A DNA stretch of 64,000 nucleotides from Streptomyces dysideae (GTDB lineage Bacteria > Actinomycetota > Actinomycetes > Streptomycetales > Streptomycetaceae). The translations under genes were made by a program, and so were the position numbers. The stretch spans positions 1-64,000 of the forward strand of contig NZ_KQ949092.1 of assembly GCF_001514305.1 (NCBI RefSeq). Reading direction: 5' to 3'. The number at the start of each line of letters is the position of its first letter. Position 1 is the first letter of the stretch. Below, one piece after another: positions 1-7,441 of this stretch. The notes below the pieces were generated by a model that searched no databases, was not told where the DNA came from, and saw nothing but the letters and a program-made list of their open reading frames with translations.

Positions 1-51
1 CGGTTCCCCCTCCACTACGAGTGAGATTAGGCAACCGCCGACGGCCGGACA

Positions 52-104
52 TCAGGGACGAACCCTGATTTCTCCCGGACGACCCTGATTTGTCCTGAGG
101 GTCG
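52..104. repeat. TCAGGG-containing inverted repeats downstream of the VWA gene
   Basis: Two inverted repeats lie side by side. TCAGGG (52-57) and CCCTGA (63-68) flank 5 bases. CGACCCT (80-86) and AGGGTCG (98-104) flank 11 bases. A direct repeat of ACCCTGATTT runs through both at about 62 and 82. They lie just past the stop of the leftward VWA gene, so they could form a terminator hairpin or an operator for a gene left of the window. No T-tract follows. Bases 1-51 show nothing else I can name. Confidence 0.4.
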
Positions 105-122
105 CCCCGCCGGCCCGTCCGG

Positions 123-1481
123 TCACACCGGCAGCAGGCGGGCGACCAGCCCGCTGAGCTGGCGGGCGTTGCGACACTCGTGCATCTCGACCAGCTCGGC
201 ATAGGCGGGGGCGGCGGAGTCGCCAGTGCCCCACTGGGGGAGCGCCTCCGGGTTCAACCAGTAGACGCGGCGGGCCCGTTCGGTGATCTGCCGGACGGCA
301 GCCAGGTTCGGGTCGCTCATGTTCGTACGGGCGTCACCGAGCACGAACACGGTGGTGCGCGGACCGACCGCGTCGGCGTACCGCTCCGCGAACTCGCCCA
401 ATGCGACGCCGTAGTCGCTGCTGCCGTGCCAGCCCGTGAGCGCGGCCTCGGCGTGGATGCGGGCGCCGAGGCCCTCGGGATCGGCGGTGCCGGGCACGAG
501 CAGCCCGGTCACCTCGTCGATCCGGTTGACGAAGGCGAACACCCGCACCTTGCTGAACTGGTCGTGCAGCGCCTGCACCAGCAGCATCGTGAAGTCCGAG
601 AACCCGGACACCGAGCCCGACACATCGCACAGCAGCACCAGTTCGGGGCGGACGGGGCGGCGTCGGCGCAGCACGGGCCTCATCGGCACCCCGCCCGTGG
701 ACAGCGAGCCGCGCAGCGTCCGCCGCAGATCGATCGTGCCCCGCGCGGCACTGCGGCGACGAGCCGCCAGCCGGGTCGCGAGCTTGCGAGCCAGCGGCTG
801 AACCGCCCTGCGCAGCTCCGCCAGTTGGGCCTTCCCGGCGAACAGGAAGTCGACCCGGTCGGCGGTCGGGGGCACCGCGCGCCGGGCGATCTCGTCCCGG
901 CCTCGCCGCTCGGCGACCCGGCGCCGCGCCTCCACCGCCACCAGTCTCCGAAACTCCTCGATGCGCCGCCGGATCTCGTCCTCCAGCAGCCGGTCGGTGA
1001 ACCCCGGATTCCCGCCCTGCGCACGGATGCTGTCACGGACACGGGCGAGCAGCGTCTGCGGGCGCAGCCGGTCGAGGGTCTGGTGCGAGGACCAGCCGTC
1101 CGACTCCGGCGACGATCCGTATCCGCCGAAGCCGTCGACCGCCTCGACGGCCAACTGGCCCATCACTGCCTGGTCGTCGTCGGCGAGCGCGGCCGCGAGC
1201 CGGTCCCGCAGGTCGTCCCGCCCGGCGGGCTCCTGCCCGGGCGCGCCGACGCCGCGCGGGAAGTACAGGTCGAAGACCGGGTCGAACACCGGCCGTTGGC
1301 CCGTGCCGTGCAGCAGTGTCGCCGCCAACCCCTCACGCAGCCGCTCCCGGTCCGCCAGCCCCAGGGCCTGCACCGCCAGCGCCGCGTCCACGGTCTCGCC
1401 GGTGCCGATCCGGACACCGTGCGCGCGCAGGGCGGCCACCAGCGACGTCAGCCGCTCGGCGACACCGGCGGGCGTGGTCAC
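123..1481 (-). CDS. VWA domain-containing CoxE-like protein
   Basis: A 452-residue protein that starts at GTG 1481, overlapping the stop of the upstream MoxR gene by 4 bases (GTGA), so the pair is translationally coupled. The C-terminal third is a von Willebrand A domain with the metal-site motif DVSGS near residue 286 and a later GSSDYG loop. The N-terminal two thirds is charged and Arg-rich with no recognised fold. In the family, a MoxR AAA+ ATPase and a CoxE-like VWA partner act together as a chaperone or metal-insertion machine on a client enzyme. No CO dehydrogenase or other client gene is visible nearby, so the substrate is unknown. The longer reading frame upstream of 1481 lies inside MoxR and is not used. 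Confidence 0.85.
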   Translation of the reverse strand: MTTPAGVAERLTSLVAALRAHGVRIGTGETVDAALAVQALGLADRERLREGLAATLLHGTGQRPVFDPVFDLYFPRGVGAPGQEPAGRDDLRDRLAAALADDDQAVMGQLAVEAVDGFGGYGSSPESDGWSSHQTLDRLRPQTLLARVRDSIRAQGGNPGFTDRLLEDEIRRRIEEFRRLVAVEARRRVAERRGRDEIARRAVPPTADRVDFLFAGKAQLAELRRAVQPLARKLATRLAARRRSAARGTIDLRRTLRGSLSTGGVPMRPVLRRRRPVRPELVLLCDVSGSVSGFSDFTMLLVQALHDQFSKVRVFAFVNRIDEVTGLLVPGTADPEGLGARIHAEAALTGWHGSSDYGVALGEFAERYADAVGPRTTVFVLGDARTNMSDPNLAAVRQITERARRVYWLNPEALPQWGTGDSAAPAYAELVEMHECRNARQLSGLVARLLPV

Positions 1482-2338
1482 AGGGCGTCCAGGTCGAGCT
1501 TGGCGGCCGCCTTCAGGACGTCGTCCTGGTGCTTGAGGAGGACGCCCAGGGTGTCGCGTACGACGGTCTCGTCGAGTGTGCCGGCGCCCAGTGCGAGCAG
1601 GGTGCGCGCCCAGTCGATGGTCTCGGCGACCGACGGCACCTTCCGCAGGTCCATGGCCCGCAGCGCACCCACGACCCGTACGACCGACTCGGCCAGCGCC
1701 GCGTCGAGGTCCGGCACCTTCAGCCGTACGATCCGGCGCTCCAACTCCTCGTCCGGGAAGCCGATGTGCAGGAACAGACAGCGGCGGCGCAGTGCCTCGG
1801 ACAGCTCGCGGCTCGCGTTCGAGGTGAGGACGACGAAGGGGCGGCGCGTCGCCGTGATCGTGCCCAGCTCGGGGACCGTGACCTGGAAGTCGCTGAGCAC
1901 CTCCAGCAGCAGGCCCTCCACCTCGACGTCCGCCTTGTCGGTCTCGTCGATCAGCAGCACCTTCGGGTCGTCGCCGCGGATCGCCGTCAGCAACGGGCGC
2001 GTGAGCAGGAACTCCTCGCTGAAGATGTCCGTGCGCGTCTCGTCCCATGTCTCGTCGCGGCCCGCGCTGATGCGCAGGAGCTGCTTGGCGTGGTTCCACT
2101 CGTACAGCGCCCGGGACTCGTCTACCCCCTCATAGCACTGCAGCCGGACCAGCCGCGCCTCCGCGACCTCGGCGACGGCCTTGGCGAGCTCCGTCTTGCC
2201 GACACCGGCCGGTCCCTCCACCAGGAGCGGCTTGCCGAGCCGGTCGGCGAGGAAGACGGTCGTGGCGACCGCGGGCGAGGCGAGATAGCCGGTCTCGGCG
2301 AGACGGGCGGAGACGTCGTCGACGGATGTGAACAGCAA
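1478..2338 (-). CDS. MoxR family AAA+ ATPase
   Basis: A 286-residue AAA+ ATPase. Walker A is GPAGVGKTELA near residue 40 and Walker B is LLIDETDKAD near residue 110; sensor-1 (VLTSNASRELS) and sensor-2 regions follow. The start is TTG at 2338: a GGAGG lies 5 bases upstream, and an in-frame TAG a few codons earlier rules out a longer protein. MoxR ATPases remodel or activate partner enzymes together with VWA proteins, and the downstream VWA gene overlaps by 4 bases, which fits that pairing. Soluble, cytoplasmic. Confidence 0.92.
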   Translation of the reverse strand: MLFTSVDDVSARLAETGYLASPAVATTVFLADRLGKPLLVEGPAGVGKTELAKAVAEVAEARLVRLQCYEGVDESRALYEWNHAKQLLRISAGRDETWDETRTDIFSEEFLLTRPLLTAIRGDDPKVLLIDETDKADVEVEGLLLEVLSDFQVTVPELGTITATRRPFVVLTSNASRELSEALRRRCLFLHIGFPDEELERRIVRLKVPDLDAALAESVVRVVGALRAMDLRKVPSVAETIDWARTLLALGAGTLDETVVRDTLGVLLKHQDDVLKAAAKLDLDAL

Positions 2339-2689
2339 CTGGGCCTCCAGGTCGGCGGCAGTACCGGGGCACTATCTAAGCGCTTGTTCACCACCGCTGT
2401 CACCTGATGTCGCCCCCTTGGCCAGCGGCCGCGCACGCGAAAGGGCGGCCACCGAAGCAGCCGCTCCATGCCGCACCGAACCGGTCGCCCTCATGACGCC
2501 ACGGCCACCGCCCCCACCGCCGGAGTGCGCAGCATCCGCCGCGCCGTCGCCAGGCTCGTGCCCAGCGTCACCGCCGCCGCGACCGCGACCACCGCGGCCC
2601 CGCAACGAACATCACGCACAACGGTTACGCACTCGATGAAGGAACTTATGTTCCCTGCCGTACAGGGTCCGGGACCCGCACCACCGCCG
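2339..2689. other. Intergenic stretch without a convincing gene
   Basis: About 350 bases between the MoxR start and an ABC-ATPase remnant. An Ala/Val-rich leftward frame ending at 2491 could encode one membrane-like segment (AAVVAVAAAVTLGTSLATAR) but has no good start or ribosome site. It may be another decayed gene end. No promoter could be assigned with confidence. Confidence 0.4.
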
Positions 2690-2960
2690 GCACGGTCGCC
2701 GTGTTGTCGAGGATTGTGCGGTGCGGGAAGAGTCCGACCTGCTGAATGATGTATCCGTCACGGCGGCGCAGCCGCACCGGGTCGACCGTCGCGATGTCCT
2801 CGCCGTTTCATCAGGATCCGCCCCGACGTCGGCTCGATGAGCCGGTTCACCATCATCATGGTCGTCGTCTGGCCGCGCCCAGACGGCCCGACCAGCGTGA
2901 CCAGCTCACTCTCGGACACCTGGAAGGAGGTCGTGCACGGCCGTCGTACGTGAAGCGGAC
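2690..2960 (-). pseudogene. Remnant of an OpuCA/ProV-type ABC transporter ATPase
   Basis: Leftward fragments match the N-terminal third of a quaternary-amine (glycine betaine/choline) ABC ATPase. One frame reads SESELVTLVGPSGRGQTTT and then MMMVNRLIEPTSGRIL. After about 2808 the homology continues in another frame as GEDIATVDPVRLRRR, then QQVGLFPHRTILDNTATVPA, and stops. One extra base near 2808 explains the shift. The Walker A lysine is also lost (GRGQT where the family has GCGKT). The rest of the gene and its permeases are absent, so it is dead. The fragment begins where VRFTYDG can be read at about 2945. Confidence 0.8.
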
Positions 2961-2978
2961 GGCCAAGCCACCCGACCG

Positions 2979-3659
2979 CTACGAGCTGACGTCCGCACTC
3001 TCCTGACCGTCCACCAGCACCACCTCCAGGGTGCGCGGACCGTGTACCCCCTCGACCCGGTCCAGCTCGATGTCGCTGGTGGCCGACGGCCCCGAGATCC
3101 AGGTCAACGGGCGGGCCGGGTCGAGGCGTTCGAGGGCCTGCGGGACCGACGACACGACCTGCTCCGGGACCCGTACGACACAGATGTGGTGGTCGGGGAC
3201 GAGGGTGATGCGGCGGCGGCCCTGGTCGGGGGAGCCGTCCAGGACGATGGTGCCGGTCTCGGCGACGGCCACCGCGCACGCCGTGACCACGCTGTCGACC
3301 CGGTCCAGCTCGTCCGGCGTGCTCCCGGCCAGGTCCGGCACCCGCTCGGCCTCCGCCGCCGAGAGCCACTTCGCATCCAGGCCCGGCGGCACGAGCACCG
3401 TCTTCGCACCGCGCGCGGCGAGCATCCCGGCGATCGTCACCGACAGATCGCCGGCCGTGCAGCGGTGCACGATCGCCCGGTAGTCCGCCAGGTTCTCCGC
3501 CAGCAGATCCACTGTCTCCGCGACACTCCGGTCCCCGTGCACGCGCACATAGTCACGCGGAACCGCCTGCTTGTACGGCGTGTCGTCCTGTCGTTCGGCC
3601 GCCGGCACGTCCGCGAGAGCACGCCGCACCCGGCCCAGGATCCGTTCTCTGCTGCTCAC
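2979..3659 (-). CDS. lutC: LutC-like LUD domain lactate utilisation protein
   Basis: A 226-residue LUD (lactate utilisation) domain protein, third cistron of lutABC. The chosen start is GTG 3659, giving SSRERILGRVRRALAD; its GTGA overlaps the LutB stop by 4 bases. A longer in-frame start exists but lies inside LutB. Family features include DAKWLSAAE, then AVAETGTIVLDGSP and the late VVRVPEQVV strand. In Bacillus, LutA, LutB and LutC together oxidise L-lactate to pyruvate through an iron-sulfur complex. Context and order (A-B-C, all overlapping) make the assignment firm. Confidence 0.92.
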   Translation of the reverse strand: MSSRERILGRVRRALADVPAAERQDDTPYKQAVPRDYVRVHGDRSVAETVDLLAENLADYRAIVHRCTAGDLSVTIAGMLAARGAKTVLVPPGLDAKWLSAAEAERVPDLAGSTPDELDRVDSVVTACAVAVAETGTIVLDGSPDQGRRRITLVPDHHICVVRVPEQVVSSVPQALERLDPARPLTWISGPSATSDIELDRVEGVHGPRTLEVVLVDGQESADVSS

Positions 3660-5137
3660 TTCGCGCCGCCGTCCTTTCCGCCGTTCGTACGCTGCCACCA
3701 GTCCCGAAACGGCTCCGAGGGCACCGCCGGCAGATCCCGGGTCCCGCTCCACGCCTTGCCCGGACCCGGCAGCGACCGCGGGTGGAAGCGGCGGGTGCGC
3801 GAGGCCAGCCGCTGGCCGGTGCGCAGGGCGCCCGGGCGGGAGAACGCCCAGCGTGCCGCCCGCATGGCCGCCCGCTCGGCCGCATGGCCCTTCGCGGGCT
3901 TGAGCACCACCTTGTTGCCCTCGCGCGTCACCTCACCGCCCTCCACGACCCGTTCCCGCAGATGCACCAGTACCTCGGGGATGTCGATGGCGACCGGGCA
4001 CACCTCGTAGCAGGCCCCGCACAGCGACGACGCGTACGGCAGCGAGGCGTCGATCTCGCTCTGCGTGCCCCGCAGTTGGGGGCTGAGGATGGCGCCGATC
4101 GGGCCCGGGTAGACCGAGCCGTAGGCGTGGCCGCCGGCCCGCTCGTACACCGGGCAGACGTTGAGACACGCCGAGCAGCGGATGCAGCGCAGGGCCTGGC
4201 GTCCGACCTCGTCGGCGAGCGTGTCGGTGCGGCCGTTGTCGAGCAGGACGAGATGGAAGTTCTGCGGCCCGTCCTCGTCGGTCGTGCCGGTCCAGGTGGA
4301 CGTGTACGGGTTCATGCGCTCGGCGGTGGAGGAGCGGGGGAGTGTCTGCAGGAAGACCTCGAGGTCCTGCCAGGTCGGCAGGATCTTCTCGATGCCGACG
4401 ACCGAGATCAGCGTCTCGGGCAGGGTCAGGCACATCCGTCCGTTGCCCTCGGACTCGACGACCACCAGGGTGCCGGTCTCGGCGATCATGAAGTTGGCGC
4501 CGGAGACGCCGACCTTGGCGCGCAGGAACTTCTCGCGGAGGTGGAGGCGCGCTGCCTCGGCGAGTTCGGCGGGTGTATCGGTCAGCCCCTCGGGCGCCGG
4601 GCGGCCCCACTCGCTCATCTCCTTGCGGAAGATGTCGCGGATCTCGCCGCGGTTGCGGTGGATGGCGGGGACGAGGATGTGCGAGGGCCGGTCCTTGCCC
4701 AACTGCACGATCAGCTCGGCGAGATCGGTCTCGTAGGCGCGGATGCCCTCGGCTTCCAGGGCTTCGTTGAGCCCGATCTCCTGAGTGGCCATGGACTTGA
4801 CCTTGACGACCTCCGACTCGCCGGTCGCCTTGACCAGGTCGGCGACGATCCGGTTGGCCTCGTCGGCGTCCGCGGCCCAGTGGACGGTGCCGCCCGCGGC
4901 CGTCACGGACTCCTCCAACTGCACGAGATACCGGTCGAGATGACGGAGCGTATGGTCCTTGATCTGCTTGCCCGCCTCCCGCAGCTCCGCCCAGTCCGAC
5001 ACCTCCGCGACGGCGTTCGCCCGCTTGGCGCGGATGGTGTGTGTGGCGTGCCGCAGGTTGCCGCGCAGCGTCTGGTCGTGCACGGCCTCGTGCGCGGCCT
5101 TGGGAAAGGCCGGCATACCGACAAAGGTTCCGCTCAT
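3656..5137 (-). CDS. lutB: LutB-like iron-sulfur lactate oxidation subunit
   Basis: A 493-residue protein starting MSGTFVGMPAFPKAAHEA at ATG 5137, whose ATGA overlaps the LutA stop. An N-terminal LUD domain (roughly 60-290, with ETGTLVVVESEGNGRMC) is followed by two ferredoxin-type cysteine clusters, CIRCSACLNVCPVY and CGACYEVCPV, which bind two [4Fe-4S] centres. The C-terminal 100 residues form the LutB accessory region and end Arg-rich. It passes electrons from L-lactate oxidation with LutA and LutC. Length and domain order are normal for the family. Confidence 0.95.
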   Translation of the reverse strand: MSGTFVGMPAFPKAAHEAVHDQTLRGNLRHATHTIRAKRANAVAEVSDWAELREAGKQIKDHTLRHLDRYLVQLEESVTAAGGTVHWAADADEANRIVADLVKATGESEVVKVKSMATQEIGLNEALEAEGIRAYETDLAELIVQLGKDRPSHILVPAIHRNRGEIRDIFRKEMSEWGRPAPEGLTDTPAELAEAARLHLREKFLRAKVGVSGANFMIAETGTLVVVESEGNGRMCLTLPETLISVVGIEKILPTWQDLEVFLQTLPRSSTAERMNPYTSTWTGTTDEDGPQNFHLVLLDNGRTDTLADEVGRQALRCIRCSACLNVCPVYERAGGHAYGSVYPGPIGAILSPQLRGTQSEIDASLPYASSLCGACYEVCPVAIDIPEVLVHLRERVVEGGEVTREGNKVVLKPAKGHAAERAAMRAARWAFSRPGALRTGQRLASRTRRFHPRSLPGPGKAWSGTRDLPAVPSEPFRDWWQRTNGGKDGGAK

Positions 5138-5889
5138 ACCGCCGGCTCCTCCTCCGTGCTCGCCAGGATCTCCGCGATGTGCACCGGCCGCATGCCGGTC
5201 CGGAGCCGGGTCATGGTGCCGCCGATGTGCATCAGACAGGAGTTGTCGGCCGCGCACAGCACCTCGGCGCCGGTCGACTCGGCGTTGCGCACCTTGTCCG
5301 TGCCCATCGCCGCCGAGACATCGGGGTTCTTCAGCGCGAAGGTGCCGCCGAACCCGCAGCACTCCTCGGCCCCCGGCAGCTCCGCCAGCTCCAGCCCCTT
5401 GACGGCCTGGAGCAGTCGCCGCGGCCGGTCGGCGAGCCCCAGTCCGCGCAGGCCGTGACAGGTCGGGTGGTAGGTCACCTTGTGCGGGTAGTACGCCCCG
5501 ACGTCCGTCACCCCCAGCACGTCCACCAGGAACTCCGTCAGCTCGTACGTCTTCGGCACCACGGGCGCCAGAGTGGCCGCGAGCGTGTCCCCGCGCCCCT
5601 CGGCCCGGGCCCGCTCACCCATCCGCGGATACAGCTCCCGCACCATCGCCCCGCACGACCCGGACGGCGTGACGATCGCCTCGTACTCCCCGAAGACATC
5701 GGAGAAATGCCGGGCCAGCGGCTCTGCCTCATGGCGGTAGCCGGTGTTGTAGTGCGCCTGCCCGCAGCAGGTCTGGGCCATCGGGAAGTCGACCTCGACG
5801 CCCAGCCTGGTCAGCAGTTTCAGTACGGCGCGTCCGGTGTCCGGATAGAGCGTGTCGTTGACACAGGTCAGGAACAGGGCGACACGCAT
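5134..5889 (-). CDS. lutA: LutA-like CCG-domain lactate oxidation subunit
   Basis: A 251-residue protein with two cysteine-rich CCG domains, seen as CCGQAHYNTGY near residue 42 and CCGFGGTFALKN near residue 182, the hallmark of (Fe-S)-binding LutA/GlcF/HdrD-type subunits. The start at ATG 5889 is preceded by AAGGAGCC. It is the first cistron of lutABC, which makes pyruvate from L-lactate. The rhamnose kinase gene ends about 100 bases upstream on the same strand, so lactate formed during rhamnose breakdown could feed straight into this complex. Confidence 0.94.
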   Translation of the reverse strand: MRVALFLTCVNDTLYPDTGRAVLKLLTRLGVEVDFPMAQTCCGQAHYNTGYRHEAEPLARHFSDVFGEYEAIVTPSGSCGAMVRELYPRMGERARAEGRGDTLAATLAPVVPKTYELTEFLVDVLGVTDVGAYYPHKVTYHPTCHGLRGLGLADRPRRLLQAVKGLELAELPGAEECCGFGGTFALKNPDVSAAMGTDKVRNAESTGAEVLCAADNSCLMHIGGTMTRLRTGMRPVHIAEILASTEEEPAV

Positions 5890-5995
5890 CGCGGCTCCTT
5901 GCGATCGATCATCGGATGAGTGATGAGGGCACCACCCACACGCGTTCAGCGTAGTGGGGGAGTAGTCCGGGCATGCGGTCCGGGGGAGTCCCCGC
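5890..5995 (-). promoter_or_regulatory. Putative lut promoter region with an imperfect dyad
   Basis: The 106 bases between rhaB and lutA contain TCATCGGATGAGTGATGA (about 5909-5926), a TCAT...ATGA imperfect dyad close to the lutA start. It could be a regulator site, for example for a GntR-type LutR, but no such regulator gene is in the window. The short gap also leaves read-through from the rhamnose operon possible. Confidence 0.3.
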
Positions 5996-7441
5996 TCACC
6001 CTCGGGTGAGCCGGGCCTCCGCGTCGAGCCACCGCGCCGGGTCGCCCTGAGGTTCGTAGCGCGTCAGCGCCTGCGTACGGGTGAGCAGTCGCCGCCCGTC
6101 CGCGAGGTCGCCGACGAGACCGTCGGCCCGCGCCTGGACGAGGACGTTCCCGAGGGCGGCCGCCTCGGTCGGGCCGGCCACCACCGGCAGCCCGCAGGCA
6201 TCGGCGGTCAGCTGGCACAGCAGGGCGTTGCGGGTCCCGCCGCCCACGATGTGAACGACGTCGACCGGATGGCCGGCCAGCCGCTGGGCGTCGGCGACCG
6301 CCCGGCGATGGGCGAGGGCCAGCGAGTCGAGGATGCAGCGCGTGATCTCGCCGGGCGACCCGGGCACCGGCTGCCCCGAGGCACGGCACGCCTCGGCGAT
6401 CCGCTCCGGCATCCGCCCCGGCGCGAGGAACGCCGCGTCCCCCGCGTCCACGACCGACCGCAGCGCCGGCACCTTGGCGGCCTCCAGCAGCAGCCCGCCC
6501 AGCTCCGGCTCGCCCCAGGCCCGTACGCACTCCTGGAGCAGCCACAGACCCATGATGTTCCGCAGATACCGGACCGTGCCGTCCAGCCCCAGCTCATTGG
6601 TGAAGTTGGCGGCCCGGCTCTCCTCGCTCAGCACGGGAGCGCCCAGCTCCAGCCCCACCAGCGACCAGGTCCCGGTGCAGATGTACGCGAACCGTTCACC
6701 CGCGGCGGGTACGGCGGCCACGGCGGAGGCGGTGTCGTGCGACCCGACCGTCGTCACCGGTACGGGCCCGGCCAGCCCGGTCGCCTCCAGCACCTCGGCC
6801 CGCAGCACCCCCGCCGGATCGCCGGGCTGCCGCAGCGGCGCGAACAGATCCAGGTCGATGCCCAGCCGCGCGGCGATGTCGTACGACCAGTCGCGTGTCC
6901 GGGGATCGATCAGCTGGGTGGTGGAGGCGTTGGTGAGCTCGGTGCCCTGCTCGCCGGTCAGCCAGTACGCCAGCAGATCGGGGATGAGCAACAGCCGCCG
7001 GGCGTGCGCCAGCTGGGCCGAAGCCCGGGCCGCGGTCAGCTGGTACAGCGTGTTGAAGGGGGCGTACTGCAGCCCGGTGGCCGCGTACAGCTCCTCGGCC
7101 GGGACGGTCGCCCAGACCTTCTCCGCGACGCCCTCGGTCCGGGCGTCCCGGTAGTGCACGGGGTTGCCGAGCAGCGCCCCGTCGGCGTCCAGCAGCCCGT
7201 AGTCGACGGCCCAGCTGTCGATGCCGACGGAGGCGACCTGCCCGGTGGCCTTGAGCCCGTCCAGGACACCCGCGTACAGCCCGAGGACGTCCCAGCGCAG
7301 CCCCTCGGGCACCCGGACGGGCCGATTGGGGAATCGGTGCGCCTCGGTCAGCTCCAGGCTGTCGGGGCCGACGCGGCCGACCATGACGCGCCCGCTGGAC
7401 GCGCCGAGGTCGACCGCGGCGTACGACTTCACGGCCGTCAC
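5996..7441 (-). CDS. rhaB: Rhamnulokinase
   Basis: A 481-residue FGGY-family sugar kinase. The N-terminal phosphate-binding segment reads AAVDLGASSGRVMVG, followed by SVGIDSWAVDYGLLD, typical of rhamnulokinases; the second-domain ATP site shows VHIVGGGTRNALLCQ and GPTEAAALGN. It phosphorylates L-rhamnulose to L-rhamnulose-1-phosphate. The start is GTG 7441, overlapping the stop of the bifunctional aldolase gene by 4 bases. It is the last gene of the rhaI-aldolase-kinase operon, and the flanking genes match the pathway. Confidence 0.95.
   Translation of the reverse strand: MTAVKSYAAVDLGASSGRVMVGRVGPDSLELTEAHRFPNRPVRVPEGLRWDVLGLYAGVLDGLKATGQVASVGIDSWAVDYGLLDADGALLGNPVHYRDARTEGVAEKVWATVPAEELYAATGLQYAPFNTLYQLTAARASAQLAHARRLLLIPDLLAYWLTGEQGTELTNASTTQLIDPRTRDWSYDIAARLGIDLDLFAPLRQPGDPAGVLRAEVLEATGLAGPVPVTTVGSHDTASAVAAVPAAGERFAYICTGTWSLVGLELGAPVLSEESRAANFTNELGLDGTVRYLRNIMGLWLLQECVRAWGEPELGGLLLEAAKVPALRSVVDAGDAAFLAPGRMPERIAEACRASGQPVPGSPGEITRCILDSLALAHRRAVADAQRLAGHPVDVVHIVGGGTRNALLCQLTADACGLPVVAGPTEAAALGNVLVQARADGLVGDLADGRRLLTRTQALTRYEPQGDPARWLDAEARLTRG

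Noticed and set aside
1482..2099. In-frame N-terminal extension of the VWA protein to 658 residues
   Set aside because: It lies wholly antisense-free but inside the MoxR gene in another frame, is Arg/Gly-rich without motifs, and the GTG at 1481 has a perfect stop/start overlap.
180..2135. A 651-residue rightward open frame opposite the VWA and MoxR genes
   Set aside because: Codon pattern and composition are those of an antisense shadow in high-GC DNA; no start signal or domain. The same applies to the long antisense frames opposite rhaB, the aldolase, LutB, the P450s and cvnA.
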